A DNA stretch of 64,000 nucleotides, from NCBI GenBank assembly GCA_024867545.1, contig JANFNE010000016.1:434001-498000 (forward strand), in the 5' to 3' direction. The translations under genes were made by a program, and so were the position numbers. Under the pieces are notes generated by a model. The model was not told where the DNA came from and did not search any database. It was given only the letters and a program-made list of their open reading frames with translations. The first letter of the stretch is position 1, and every line of letters begins with the position of its first letter. The stretch is from Phytopythium helicoides. Taxonomy: Eukaryota; Oomycota; Peronosporomycetes; Pythiales; Pythiaceae. This document shows, one piece after another, positions 21,261 through 32,282 of this stretch.

Positions 21261-21371
21261 GCGTGCTCGATGAAGTGTTTTTGCAGAGTGGTTTGATGTG
21301 GATGGCATCTCGGGATAGCACTCGCGGCAACGACGAGTAACTATATTCAAACTGTGATGTCACGTTCGTTT

Positions 21372-21915
21372 CATCCTTGTGCTATTTACTTCTTTTTTTC
21401 GTCGCTACTATTGTCTTGACAGAGATTTTGCGAGGGTGCTTGGTTGTTGCGGTGCACATGGTAGGCCAGGTTCCTGCACGCTGATTGGGCAGATAGTTCA
21501 AAACGGAGTCTGATTGGATGAATTCTTCCACGGTATTTCTGAATCACCACGGTGATCGGCTCCGATGTGTAGGGAGGCACGCACCAGATCAAATGACCAT
21601 GGGGAAAGTTGCCAACAAAGTATCGGATATGGTGGCTTCTAGAAGATGATTTATTTTTGCATCGAATACAATCTCACTTCGAATTCCACAAACTACATAT
21701 TGTATTTTAACGCGAACTCTCCCTGTGTTACGGGAATGTTACACGTTTTGGAGTTGGTGGTTTTTAGATTCGCAGAAGCTGAAAATAGCTTTTCTGGAGG
21801 AGGCGAAACCAACCAAGACTTCGTGGAGACTGTAGCGTAGTTAGTTTAGCTTTCGCCTCCTCGAGAACATCTCCTTAAGTCGCCGCTGTCCGCTTCCTTA
21901 ATCCTTGCGCCACAA
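21372..21915. other. left flank of DIRS-like element 1
   Basis: No host gene. A stem-forming pair, ggaggcgaaacc near 21798 and tttcgcctcctc near 21851, lies shortly before the first element ORF and may belong to its 5' end. Exact element end not determined. Confidence 0.35.
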
Positions 21916-22314
21916 ATGGTCCGCTTTACTGCGCGTTCGTTTATGCATTTGTTGCCCGAAGAGGTAGAAGGCGAATTTCAGCACCCATTCTATGCCAAGG
22001 TAGCGAAGATCAACGGCAACGAGGCGTCGTTTACTGGCCCGGAAGGGGGACAAGGTCTCGTGTCACGTGAGGTCGCGGAGCATTGCGTTGTGTCTGCCGC
22101 GGGAGTGAACCGCCACGAACGCCAGTCGCTACTACGTCGAGGCGTATCTGCTTTGGTCGATGGTCGTTTTCACCATGGCCAAGTTACACAACTAGAGGAA
22201 GGTTTGATTACGATTGAAAGTGCTGGCGAAGAATTTGTGGTTGCCCCAGCAAATGCCAAGGTTATCGATCCGGTTGTTGCATTGCTACTGTCTCACGGTT
22301 CCATCGTCGGTTGA
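21916..22314 (+). CDS. DIRS element 1, ORF1 N-terminal module
   Basis: 132 aa starting MVRFTARSFMHLLPEE. Its end (ALVDGRFHHGQVTQLEEGLI ... GEEFVVAPANAKV) looks like a small beta-barrel, comparable with the frame at 34649-35056 in element 2 (GVVTGYDWSIRGGWLHVNFG). I cannot name the family. Position and pairing with the next frame make it element-encoded. Confidence 0.5.
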   Translation: MVRFTARSFMHLLPEEVEGEFQHPFYAKVAKINGNEASFTGPEGGQGLVSREVAEHCVVSAAGVNRHERQSLLRRGVSALVDGRFHHGQVTQLEEGLITIESAGEEFVVAPANAKVIDPVVALLLSHGSIVG

Positions 22315-22578
22315 TGAGTCTTTCTGAAGACCACCAAGCTCATTCCGCCGTATCCTACGCTAAAGTACGTCCACAGACCACGACGACCCGAATGAGAAAG
22401 AAGCCCTATTTGATCCTTTCGAAGACGATGACAACACTCCAGAAGTAGCCGTCGAAAATGAGTCTCAAGCGTATCCCACAGCACGTAGACAAGCTAGCAA
22501 CATCAGGCCAAACAGTGCAAAAACAAGTCACATTTAGTCAGATCGGAGCCAACCGGGGAAGCCTCACAATCACATGCA

Positions 22579-23304
22579 GTGGAGACAGACGCCATGATTG
22601 TCGATAAACTCAGCGATGATCCCCTACTCCTGGATCGATTTCTAGCTCTCCGACGACAGGCAAGATCAGTGGAGCAGTCCAGCCCAGCTCCTAGCTACGT
22701 GAAGTCCCCACGCGTCGGTGACAAGAGAATGTCTGAGCGGAAATCAAAATATTCCTTTGATCCCACATGCGAGGAAAGAGCTGTCCATGTTGAGATCGCC
22801 TCGGAGAAATACCAAGGTAAGGAGCCGACTGTATTTGCAAACCACTTAATCACCTCCACGCTCGTGACATTTAAGCCAGTTCCGGGTGTGCTGACAAGAC
22901 TTTACAGTTTTGAGTTCGGCACCAAAGGCCTCTCCATCATGCATTTCGCCCCGTTTAGGCAAGCAGAGAAAGTTGCGTGGCATCGCTCTGGAGGAGCCAA
23001 CTTCAACAATTTGTCGGTAACAGCGGAATTTTCCCCAGCAAAAGCTCCTTCATGCATCACAGAAGTTGCGGATGCGGTCAGGGCCCTCACGATATACACC
23101 CGAGAATTCTGCTCACAAACTGTAGTCGACCTTGTTGATAGTCTCATAGCCTGCATTCATCATATCTCTATAACGTACAAGTGGGCGAATGAGGATTTAC
23201 CAGATCTGGTCTTCTGGCCCGATGGGATTCTCCAAGAGTTTTCCACCTCAGTAACCGCAAACAACGGAGGCGACCCAAACCGGGTAAAAGAAAGAGTTTC
23301 GTGA
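22579..23304 (+). CDS. DIRS element 1, gag-like protein
   Basis: 241 aa, no known catalytic motif. The segment LTRLYSFEFGTKGLSIMHF matches LRGLYSWEFGRNLSVMHF in element 2, so it is a conserved element protein. It is presumably the nucleocapsid-type ORF that precedes the RT. The reading continues in other frames at 23378-24144, up to the MULE insertion. Confidence 0.6.
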   Translation: METDAMIVDKLSDDPLLLDRFLALRRQARSVEQSSPAPSYVKSPRVGDKRMSERKSKYSFDPTCEERAVHVEIASEKYQGKEPTVFANHLITSTLVTFKPVPGVLTRLYSFEFGTKGLSIMHFAPFRQAEKVAWHRSGGANFNNLSVTAEFSPAKAPSCITEVADAVRALTIYTREFCSQTVVDLVDSLIACIHHISITYKWANEDLPDLVFWPDGILQEFSTSVTANNGGDPNRVKERVS

Positions 23305-24123
23305 CCTGCTCTTCGAGATTCAGTCTCGTCGCATCGATACACTCATTCCTCAACCACGTGTTTCACCCTGCAGCAGATTGAACAGACAAGGTGGACATCG
23401 ATCCAACCGCACTCACGCCAATCAAAGGCGTGGTAGCCTTGGTCCCCAAACGTGTGATACAGCTTCTTTCAACGCGACTAGACCCCAAACAGGAACACCT
23501 TTGCGTCTGTGTTTGCGATATATCTCGAACGACGGTTGTGCATCACAGTCGGACACCGACTGTCACCGACCGGGGTGCGCACACTTCATCCCCGACTCAA
23601 TCGACGGGCTGGTCAAAGCAGAAATTTTGAAGCGATTCAGCGGCCTCAAACCCCAATACGGGCATCTTTGACTAGCTCAGACCCCAGCTGCCTCGTTGCG
23701 GCAGGTCGAGACAAGAAGTCAACCTCCACAATACTAGGCACGAGGAACGAGAGCAATAACCTGACACCCAAGAGCCCAAACCAAGCCAGACAATCAGTGA
23801 AATCCGTGGATCTCCCGTCGCCGATTGCCGTATCAAGTATTTCTCCGTCACAACCACAAATTAGGCTGGTAGGAGAACATTTCGACGAAGAACCATCGTC
23901 AGTACCCTCTCGTGAAGACAGTTGCGTCGCTGGACCCGTGGCCGCGGCCGGTGAGGGCCAGTTTATTCGAGAGGGCGACGTGGATAATTTCGTGCACTCA
24001 TATTTGGATCTAGCTGTTCGTGAAGACAGTACCGTCGCCAGACCGCCCACCTCAGTTCGTGCGAAAAGGTTAGTTCGAGCAGTGACATCCAAGGAACGGT
24101 TGCCAACTCCAACTCCAACCATT

Positions 24124-24132
24124 CAGAATAAG
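24124..24132 (+). repeat. MULE target-site duplication, left copy
   Basis: cagaataag, identical to 26065-26073; 9 bp is the usual MULE target duplication length. Confidence 0.8.
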
Positions 24133-26064
24133 GGTGTCGGATAATGCGTCCTAAAACCGTCCTAAAGTGTCCGAAACATCCTAAAACAACCAAGGAATAT
24201 TCTCGGCTGTGTCCTAAATTCAGTCCTAAAGCGAACAAAACTCTCATCGAGAATCAACAAAATTTTGTCCTAAACCTGTCCTAAAGCTCAAAACTAAGCA
24301 ATAGAATATGTTAATAACACCAAATAGCAGCACTACAACAGATATTTTTGACAAATAACACTAAATAACACATGTTAACAACTGTATAACGGTAATTACA
24401 GCTGTATTTGCTAGTCTGGTTGCAGCCATTCATTTTCGACGGCCTGGCTTACTGCTCGATGGCTCCATCACTTCCAAACAGTCTACACATCGTCAGCATG
24501 GAGCACAACGGCTACTCGTACATTATCAAGCGCTCAGTCCCCGAGACCGGGACTATCTACTACAGTTGTTCCAAGTTTAGGAAGGATTGCAAGGCTAGAC
24601 TCATCATTCGTCACGGCAAGATCGCTGCCGAGAAGGGGATGCACTCATGCATCGAAGTGGCTGCCAGTGCAGTCGTAGACGTGCGGGCGGATATGCGTCT
24701 CGAGCTCCAGCGCCGCAGCGTCGCCCAGCTCTCGGCGGCACCTGCAGTACTGTGGCAACAGATGCGCGACGAGATGAGTCAGCGATACCCTGGCTCTGTC
24801 CTGCAGGACATCCCCCGCGGGCCCGGTGTCACCATCATCAAGAAGACTCGCAAGGACTGCACGGGCGGGGATGCTCTCGCGGCTATCCAAGTGGCCACAG
24901 TACGCTGCGTCAGCTCGACGGATCATCGCGCCTTCCTACAGTTTAGCGTGGTCCACGCGGCGTGTGCTGGCTCTGGCACGAATCACATCATCGGGTTTGC
25001 ACATCCTGATCTCATTCGTCTACTGCGCTATCCAAAGATTACTCTATTCATCGACGGGACATTTGCAATCGTCCCAAAGCCGTTCACCCAGTGCCTTATT
25101 GTGATGGTGTTTGACGCCGCGGTTGACGTCTACGTCCCGGCCCTATACGTCTTAGTCGACAGCAAGACCCAAGAAACGTACGCTCGGGTACTTTACGAGC
25201 TCTATCTCCTCAGCGGCAGGGTCCTAGACCCCGCCGCAGTGACATGCGACTTCGAGCTGGCGCTTATAAACGCCGTGCGCGAGCGTTTTCCCTGTGCCAA
25301 CGTTGTCGGGTGCTTGTTCCACTGGAAGCAAGCACTCCGACGCAAGATGATCGACCTACGTATACCTCGTGAGCAGATCAGCATGGCAATGGCCCCCGGC
25401 AAGCTCGACGTCCTCACTCTCATTCGGGAAGAAGAAATCGCCTCTAAGGTACATTATTTCGAAATTGTGACTATGTCAAAATGATATTTGACACTTCGGA
25501 ATTGGTCAGGGCATGCGATTTGTGCGTCATTCAGTTGACGAGACGGGGAGCAAGGTCAAGTGGAACACGTTTTGGAAATATTTTCTGAACACGTGGATGG
25601 GACGGTATGATGTTTCGACCTGGAACCTCAGTGCGCAGCTCAGCCGCGGTGACGACATCGTCAATAGGACCAATAACCCCTTGGAAAAATACAATCGTGA
25701 CTCTGCTTCTCGCTTGGGTGGTCCACACCCAAGCCTCTTGGTGTTCGTGGATGCCGCAAAGTCGGAAGCCACACGATACACCCGCCTCATCGACGACATC
25801 AAGCAAGGACGTCAGCAGGCACCAGCTCACAGCTCTAGCGTGGCTGTGAGCGTTCCAGCTGATTACATCATGTTCGAGCGGGAGTAGGTAGATCCAGTAT
25901 AATAGATCAACCTGTTCATGTTGAAGTGAAGTTGTCCTATTAGGACACTGTCCTAACACTCGTTGTATGGTCCTAAACGTATCTTGCATCCTAGATATTT
26001 TACACAGCAATTTTAGGACGTTTCGGACACTTTAGGACGCATTTTAGGACGCATTACCTTCTTC
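24133..26064 (+). mobile_element. Mutator-like element (MULE), 1.93 kb, nested in DIRS element 1
   Basis: Terminal inverted repeats of about 45-50 bp: the left end reads taatgcgtcctaaaa, then tcctaaagtgtccgaaac; the right end is its reverse complement with few mismatches. It is flanked by an exact 9-bp direct repeat (cagaataag) and encodes a single MULE transposase. Removing the element plus one repeat rejoins the DIRS frame in phase (... ACC ATT CAG AAT AAG ATA ...). This confirms the boundaries and shows that it arrived after the retrotransposon. Confidence 0.9.
24459..25887 (+). CDS. MULE transposase with FLYWCH-like zinc finger
   Basis: Two exons, 24459-25448 and 25510-25887, joined in phase across a 61-nt intron with a GTACAT donor and GGTCAG acceptor (455 aa). 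The N-terminal FLYWCH-like module (HNGYSYIIKRS, YYSCSKFRKDCKARL) would bind DNA. The DDE core has FIDGTF (Asp near residue 199), VTCDFELALINAV (Asp near 264) and CLFHWKQALRRKM, followed by IVNRTNNPLEKYNR. No stop or frameshift interrupts it and both TIRs are present, so the element may still be mobile (inference). The ATG at 24459 was chosen because the open frame upstream has no ATG. Confidence 0.88.
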
Positions 26065-26073
26065 CAGAATAAG
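26065..26073 (+). repeat. MULE target-site duplication, right copy
   Basis: cagaataag, exact match to 24124-24132. Confidence 0.8.
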
Positions 26074-26135
26074 ATATCGCCTCAAACGGCTCGGCGCCAG
26101 CATCTAAAAAGGAGTCTTATAATCGTCAAGTCTCC

Positions 26136-28000
26136 TTGTCCATATCTTCATCTAAAGTCATTCAAAGGAGACTGGAGGCTGAGCTGCTGCGAGCCGAAGT
26201 CATCACATCAGCACAACACCGACAACAAGGGCTAACTCGCGACAAACAAGATAGTAATCGTGCTTACAGAATCGACCGTCACGCCACCAATTCGCTGTCG
26301 TCTATGATTAGGCCACAGAAGCTGGATATTACAGCTGCAACCAAATTCTTTCGCGGAGAAACCAGCTCCGACCCACGTCCCAACAGAGCCCTTCATCTGG
26401 GTCGGCAACGTCATGTACTGGATGGATACCCTCACCTCGAAACTCTTATCACAATTGCAACTCATGGGATTGAGGCTCGATGGTCTGATGGTCTGACTCC
26501 AAGACGACCACCTCCGAAACATCACGGGTCTTGTGACAAGTACATCCGGGGTGTCACCAGAAGTATCCGCGAAGGGCAAGACTCGGGCCAATATATGGTC
26601 GTCGACGCGAGCATCCTTGAGCTCTGGCCATCGGTCATTGTCAGTCCCCTAGGTGCAGTGGAGAAGAAAGGAGTGGATCCACACGTCGAAGTGCGCACCA
26701 TTCACGACCTCTCGTACCCGATTGGAGACTCTACAAACTCTTGCTTTCTCAAAGAATCCGCTCCTGTCATCCATTATGAGGATTGAAACACTGGTGAAAA
26801 AGTATCCGAAAAGCGAATATGTATGCTGGAAGGCGATATCAAAGGTGCATTTCGTCATCTGATAACTAACTCGACTCAAGTCCACCGCATGGCGGCCGTC
26901 ATGAAGAGCCTGAATATACTCATCATCGATATGGCAGCTCCATTTGGTTGGGCTGGGTCACCTCCGATTTACAGCGCGTTTGGCAGAGCGATATCATGGC
27001 TAATGTCCAACAACTCCCCCGCAACAGTTTCGGATTCAAATGACAGAGATGCGTTCTTTGGCTACGAATGGGCGGATGACCACATTTTGGTCGAACCCGA
27101 TGTCGAAGATCGGCTCTCACTTGTCGAAGCGACACTAAGACATGCGATGCTCGCAGTTCTTGGCCCGCGGTCTATCAATGAATCAAAATTCACAGCATGG
27201 GCGACAGAAATATTAGCTCTCGGTCTTCGATGGAACACGGTTCTATTGACAGTGTCTATTCCCGAGGATAAGATTGTAAAGGCACTACATCGAGTCGAGC
27301 ACGCCGCCAAACGACAAACGATCACTAAACGCGAGCTTCAGCAGCTACTCGGTTCGCTTCGACACGTTGCAACTTGCCTTCGAACAGCATCTATCAGCGT
27401 CTGCAGGACCAATGTTCGGGAATGCATCGACTTGGCCATGTTCGTCTCTCGGCAGGTTCAATTAAGGACCTAGCCTGGTTCCAACACATACTCACGGAAG
27501 GGCAACTTGCCGAACTACCAATCAGAATGTTCAGTAGTCTGCCGGCGGCAGACGTAGAACTATACATGGACGCGTCTGACACGGGATTAGCCGTCCTTGA
27601 TCCAGCTGCAAAAAGGTTCATTCAAATCAAATTTGATGTTGAAGAGCGCGCCATGATTTCGAACATCGCAGACCAAGGAGAGTTTTCGATAAATGTCCGC
27701 GGGCATCTGTGCATGGCCTTTGGAGTATGGACTTGGGGACCCAATCGGCAAAAAGCCTCATGGAACCGGCTTCTCCACGTCAAATGTTGGAGTGATAACA
27801 CTTCAGAGGTAAATTGGTGCAACAAACTTGCCGCCAAGAACTCTATGAGCCAAGAAGTGAACCGAGCCATTGGCCTAGCAGAAGCAATCTTCAACATACG
27901 TGTATCAGCAAGTCACCTCCCTGGATCTTCCAACGCAATGGCGGGCGCAGCGTCACGAACGTGGACAGAACCGTATAAATCACAATGGACTAACTTTTGT
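26136..28000 (+). pseudogene. DIRS element 1, reverse transcriptase and RNase H region
   Basis: RT palm motifs are spread over frames 26136-26786, 26823-27473 and 27374-28528. Motif A is EGDIKGAFRHL, motif B APFGWAGSPPIYSAFGRA, and motif C YEWADDHILV with the catalytic Asp pair. RNase H begins at ELYMDASDTGLAVLDP. The N-terminal part (PRPNRALHLGR) matches PRPNKALHILSH in element 2. Frame changes near 26790 and 27420 break the polyprotein, so this copy should not give a full enzyme. Confidence 0.82.
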
Positions 28001-29050
28001 GCAACTTGGCAGCAGTGGACAGTCCCAGAGACATCAAGAAAACTCTACACAACCTTCTCGAGTCACTACAAACCCAGTCATTGGCCAACTCGTCATTGTC
28101 AAAGTACTCGAGCACGTGGAGGCAGTGGGAGCTCTGGTGCGGCTGGTTGCAACTACCAAAGTGGCTCCCAAGAGATCCAGAGAGACATTCGTACCAACTC
28201 GCTCTTTTTGCAACCTACTGCTGGAAATACGGGTGGTCCAAGCATCACGGCGGCAATTCTGCCTCCACCGTACAGTCCAAACTCAGCCATGTCTCTTGGC
28301 ATCATCGACGCTCCCGGGGATACAGCGTCGGGCTTCTCCCTGGCCACCAGGTCGCCATCACTGGCATGCGTCGCAACGACCCACCCCCAAACCCGAAGTC
28401 ACCAGTCAACATCACAATTCTCAAGTGTCTGCACTACCACCTCGACTTCAGAAACACCAGCAACCGTGTCATTTGGGGGGCTTCGGTCCTGGGCTTCTTC
28501 TTTCTTTTGCGTCGGTCAGAGTATCTAGCGCACGGTCCAAACCTATGCTATCAGAAGATCGGACGTGCATTTTCTCGACTCTGATGACAAGGAACAATAT
28601 GAGCTTCATGGAGTAGTGAAAGTGGCTATACACTTCCGAGGAAGCAAAAGCGATCAATTCGGTGAAGGAAGCACAAGAGTGTTAACCAGGTCCGGTCAAC
28701 GCTGGTGCTCCCCAGTGATAGCATGTTGGTTCCTCGCGCAACATCACGATTCTCTGAAGATCCCCAAAGATTCATTTCTGTGCAAAACATCAGTCACAGA
28801 TAACCTTCAAGTTCAAGTTATAGCGACGGCAATCAAGAAAGCGGCAGAACTTGCAGGCTATAATCCAGCAGATTTTGGCACACATTCGTTGCGCAGCGGT
28901 GGCGCAACAGCTCTCTTTAACGCCGGATTTGACAGCCTGGCGGTCCGCCTGTTTGGTCGGTGGAAATCCGATGCTGTGGTGCGTTACACGAGAATCAACG
29001 CGGACTTGACGTCACAGATGGCCTCAGCAATGCTGCCTAAGATCGAGTAA
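27997..29050 (+). pseudogene. DIRS element 1, tyrosine recombinase
   Basis: The core-binding part (SKYSSTWRQWELWCGW) is in frame 27997-28584. The catalytic part is in 28565-29050 with FLRRSE-type Arg context (GFFFLLRRSEYL), the HxxR box THSLRSGGATALF, GRW, and the predicted nucleophile Tyr in VVRYTRI. These are the R-H-R-W-Y elements of the tyrosine recombinase fold used by DIRS elements to integrate a circular DNA. One frameshift separates the two parts near 28570. Confidence 0.85.
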
Positions 29051-29880
29051 CAGCTTCAACTTGGGGGTCCTCCACGCCGCACCCATGGTGGAGGAGCTGC
29101 AACATGACCTTGCATCAAGTGCCGTGAACGGCACGCCCCCATGAAAGACGACTACGGAAAACTGAACTACAAAGTACGCGCACAGTACTAGGTTCGTGAT
29201 GCGAACCTAATTGGTCCTCCTGCTAGGTACGGCCGTGCGGTAGTGTCTCACATAGTTGTACATACAGTAGTCAAGTAGTTGTGCGCTGTGTGTTGTAGGA
29301 ATCACCCATTTCGAATGGGCAGTAAAGCAAACAAATACACAGTCTCTATTTTACCGTCTAGCACACAGACCTTCAGGTCTTCTGCCTACTCAAGCTCAGT
29401 ACTTCGTACCTACGAGCTGCAATGCTTCCTCAAAGCACCCTGGAATTACACTGTATTCTTGGAAAGAGAGAGAGAGTAATCGACCGTCTATTTTTGGTTA
29501 GAGCCTGTCGACTGATTTAAGATATGAAACTACTCATATGTACCAAAATTTTGTTGGATGGCACCGAAGTGTTGTTTGATCGCACTTTGCCGAAGACAGC
29601 GAGATATAAATTAATATCGTACCTAGACGAGGTAGCTTAGTTAGATCATGTACTTTGGATCTTACCCAACGCTCCAAGGGACGCTCGTATCGTTCACTCT
29701 ACGTGAACACGATGGAAGGCCTAGATGGTGCTGCTGATGCTGTTCGAGGCAACATCATAGGCAGGAAATCGCGATCTGTGTACATGAATGGGACTTGTGT
29801 CCTCTTTGTGATCACAATTTGATTCAATAGCAGAGACTCCAGATCGGAAGCAAGAAGCAAAGGCCTTAGTACGCCAATTC
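29051..29880. repeat. 3' flank of DIRS element 1 with terminal blocks shared with element 2
   Basis: Block A (about 29262-29325) contains tacagtagtcaagtagtt and cccatttcgaatgggc; it reappears inverted at about 35200-35280. Block B (about 29335-29430) contains ctctattttaccgtct and gtacttcgtacctacgagct; it reappears inverted at about 31455-31550. These are the outer ends of element 2 in reverse orientation, which suggests terminal repeats of related elements. There is no gene in this stretch. Confidence 0.5.
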
Positions 29881-31089
29881 ATGTCCAATGTCCCATTAAG
29901 CTCGCCTATTGATCTCACTATTACCGAAGTTCGTGATTTCGAGTGTTTTCTGGTGTATCTGCGGAAGGCCAACGGGGATGAGCCCGGTAAGGCGCTGTAT
30001 GGATCTATGTGCTCAAGCCTTTTCCATATGTATCGAGAGTGCTACGCCAACTCGCTAGCAGAGTTCGCTGCAGAACTGACCCTCTATTTTAAGGGATTGA
30101 AGCGTACTGTAGCTCGCCGTGGCGACAATATGAAGGAAGGCAAAGAACCCTTTGAGTTTTCACTATTCAACTCCGGTATCATACGATGCAACTGCAAACC
30201 GAGTCTGAGTTCGTGTTTGCTCACTTGCTTTGGTTCTGTCTTGGAATCTTATGTGTCGAGCTGGTAACTCGGTTTCGATTTGGTGGGAGCACGTGCAATG
30301 GCATCAAGATGCCCTGGAAATTCGCTTTTCTCACATGAAAAACGGCCAAGAAGGTGATTGCCGAGACCCAAGACGCGTGTAAGCAAACTCTCTGATGCCG
30401 CAGTTGACTCCTATTCTCTCTATAGCAATCTACCTAGTTACGTTCGGATTTGACGAGAGTGGAATGGTTTTCCCTGGTGTTAACCAGTACGATCGCTATA
30501 CCAAAATTTTGAGGCGGGTAATGATGTTAGTTGAGGTGAAGCTCGCCCTTCAAGACGCCGGGCTATCTGCTCTATGTCTCATTCAGCTCGAAAAGGATCA
30601 GCAACGTACGACTATGATTGCTCAACAGCTGGTCCATCCGCTTCTGCAATATGTCTACGCGCAGGCTGGAGCTTCCCGGGTGTGCAAGACACCTGCGTTC
30701 GAAATGAGGCGGCTGGTGACTTGGTGATCGGCCGCTTGGTGGCGGGGTTGCCATTTGAATCTTCGAGCTTTGCTACCTTGCCTCCATTCTTCCCGATTGT
30801 GAACGATGAGATTCGTGACGCGGCGGCTCTCGCGTTTCCGCGGGCTCCACCGACGATGCAAGGCGCCACTTTCTTTCTGCTGGCATCATTACTCGTCCTC
30901 TCTGACTCTCTGCGAGTGAACTTGCCAGCCAAACATCTGCTGCACAGCACAATGCTCTTCCGAAACCCAGGTCTAGTAGAATTGGGAACTTTAGCGGTGC
31001 CCATTAGGGTCAGTCCGTCCAACTGGGTCCATGACCCTTACGTGGCGGCAGCTTGCCTTTTTGGCAGATCACGGACGCAACAGATATGA
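29881..31089 (+). pseudogene. Crypton-like tyrosine recombinase relic
   Basis: Pieces in successive frames: DLTITEVRDFECFLVYLRK, GKALYGSMCSSLFHMYREC, then YFKGLKRTVARRGDN, then MVFPGVNQYDRYTKILRR, then the HxxR box SHSARKGSATY and GWSFPGVQDTCVRNEAAGDL, ending LPPFFP. This arrangement is familiar from oomycete Crypton-type elements, where a lone tyrosine recombinase is the transposase. At least three frame changes and an in-frame stop destroy it; the Tyr expected after QDT is replaced (VRNEA). The assignment to Cryptons rests on my recognition of the pattern. Confidence 0.6.
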
Positions 31090-31650
31090 AGTTGCAAAAC
31101 ATTTTGCGTTGCACAGCAACATATAATAACTACCACCCAAATCATAGGATAAAATCAAGTAAAGTGAGCAGGTCGATACCATGTTCGGATCGGCGTCAAT
31201 TTCCTCGTGCTCCTGGTTTGACGATGATTCACACTCAATGAACATCCACAGCTACACATGATCAACCTGCAGGCCTCGTCGTGCACGAAGATAACGAACA
31301 CCCACCTTGGCGAACTCTTAGCTGATGCTGATACAGATTTCTTGCTGCACCACTACGATCTGGTACTAACACAGCCACTCGAGCTCTGCAGGCTAACTCT
31401 GCCCTCGCTTGCTAGGAGTTGGTGTGACAGAGTCACACAGCACTATGCTTCGAGGAAGCGTTACAGCTCGTAGGTACGAAGTACCGAGCTTGAGTAGCCA
31501 GACGACCTGAAGTAGACGGTAAAAATAGAGACTGAGTATTTGTATACTTTCTAGCAATCACTTGGGGCAAATTGTCGTGCTGTATTAATCAGGGGCGTGG
31601 CGTGACGACACCCCACCAAGATTGGCCGTCAAGCTCGGCACTGATGGAGA
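31090..31650. repeat. 3' end region of DIRS element 2
   Basis: 31455-31550, read on the minus strand, is terminal block B (ctctatttttaccgtct, then gtacttcgtacctacgagct). The rest has no recognisable content. Confidence 0.45.
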
Positions 31651-32067
31651 TTAACACATCAACTTGGATAGACCTGCTGCTCCTGCCGCTGTTAGTACTG
31701 GATACGCTTCGAACGAATTTGACAACCATCTTCCGAGCAACTTTATGGTTAAACGGTCCGCGCCAGAATTCAGCAGGGCAGTAGCGCCGCCGATTCTGAC
31801 AGAATGTGTTGAAAAGCGATTCGTACCGTCAAAGTTGTCGATCGAAGAAACAGGCTGCAGTGGCCAACTAGGTGCGGTATTCGAGTAGATGAAGTTGATC
31901 GCAGAACCAGCCACCCAGTAACATGCAGGAGATTCGGTCCAACCAAAAGGACAAGCGAGGCCGATGACAAGCGCGTTTAACTCCGGAATTGTTCCAGCAA
32001 AGTGGCCAACATAGTGGTACATGCCGAAAAGCTCCCTGTACATCACCCGTGTGACGTTTGTGCACAA
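31651..32067 (-). pseudogene. RT-recombinase deletion fusion of element 2
   Basis: One open frame joins RT motif B (NALVIGLACPFGWTESPACY, with FIYSNT after it) to the tyrosine recombinase C-terminus (FSTHSVRIGGATALLNSG, LLGRW, then FEAYPVL). RT motif C, RNase H and the first two thirds of the recombinase are absent. RT motif A (GDVQGAFRHVPL) lies just upstream in another frame near 32050. Compared with element 1, about 1.8 kb is lost between the two parts. Confidence 0.75.
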
Positions 32068-32282
32068 GCACCATCTCCTGCATTGCCTGGTCTGAGACCC
32101 TGATGGGCTCTGTCAACATTCCTCGGTCGTGCAGATGCACACCGAGTGGTATCCTTGAGAGGCGGAGACCTCTCAAGAAGCGAGGATTCCCTCCGACCAG
32201 ATTTATCCTTGCCTATTGTATGCGTTTAGTTTTGACGAGTAAGTTTCCTGGCGGCTCACGTCGAATACACTCACTTTGGAAT

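Larger units (their letters stand above)
19323..21371 (-). repeat. right arm of inverted duplication 1
   Basis: Reverse complement of about 16621-18668. Carries lyase copy 2. The match ends at cacgttcgttt. Confidence 0.9.
21916..29050 (+). mobile_element. DIRS-like tyrosine-recombinase retrotransposon (element 1), interrupted by a MULE
   Basis: Plus-strand order: gag-like frames, reverse transcriptase, RNase H, tyrosine recombinase. This order and the recombinase in place of a DDE integrase define the DIRS group. Coding frames are broken by several frameshifts, so it is probably not autonomous. A MULE splits it at 24133-26064. The boundaries given are those of the coding part; the true ends are uncertain, and candidate 3' terminal sequence lies at 29260-29430. 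Confidence 0.82.

Noticed and set aside
16621..21371. Treating the inverted pair as an assembly fold-back
   Set aside because: The arms differ at scattered bases and the loop is unique sequence, which a simple fold-back would not give; still untested for the identical pair at 54.8-60.1 kb.
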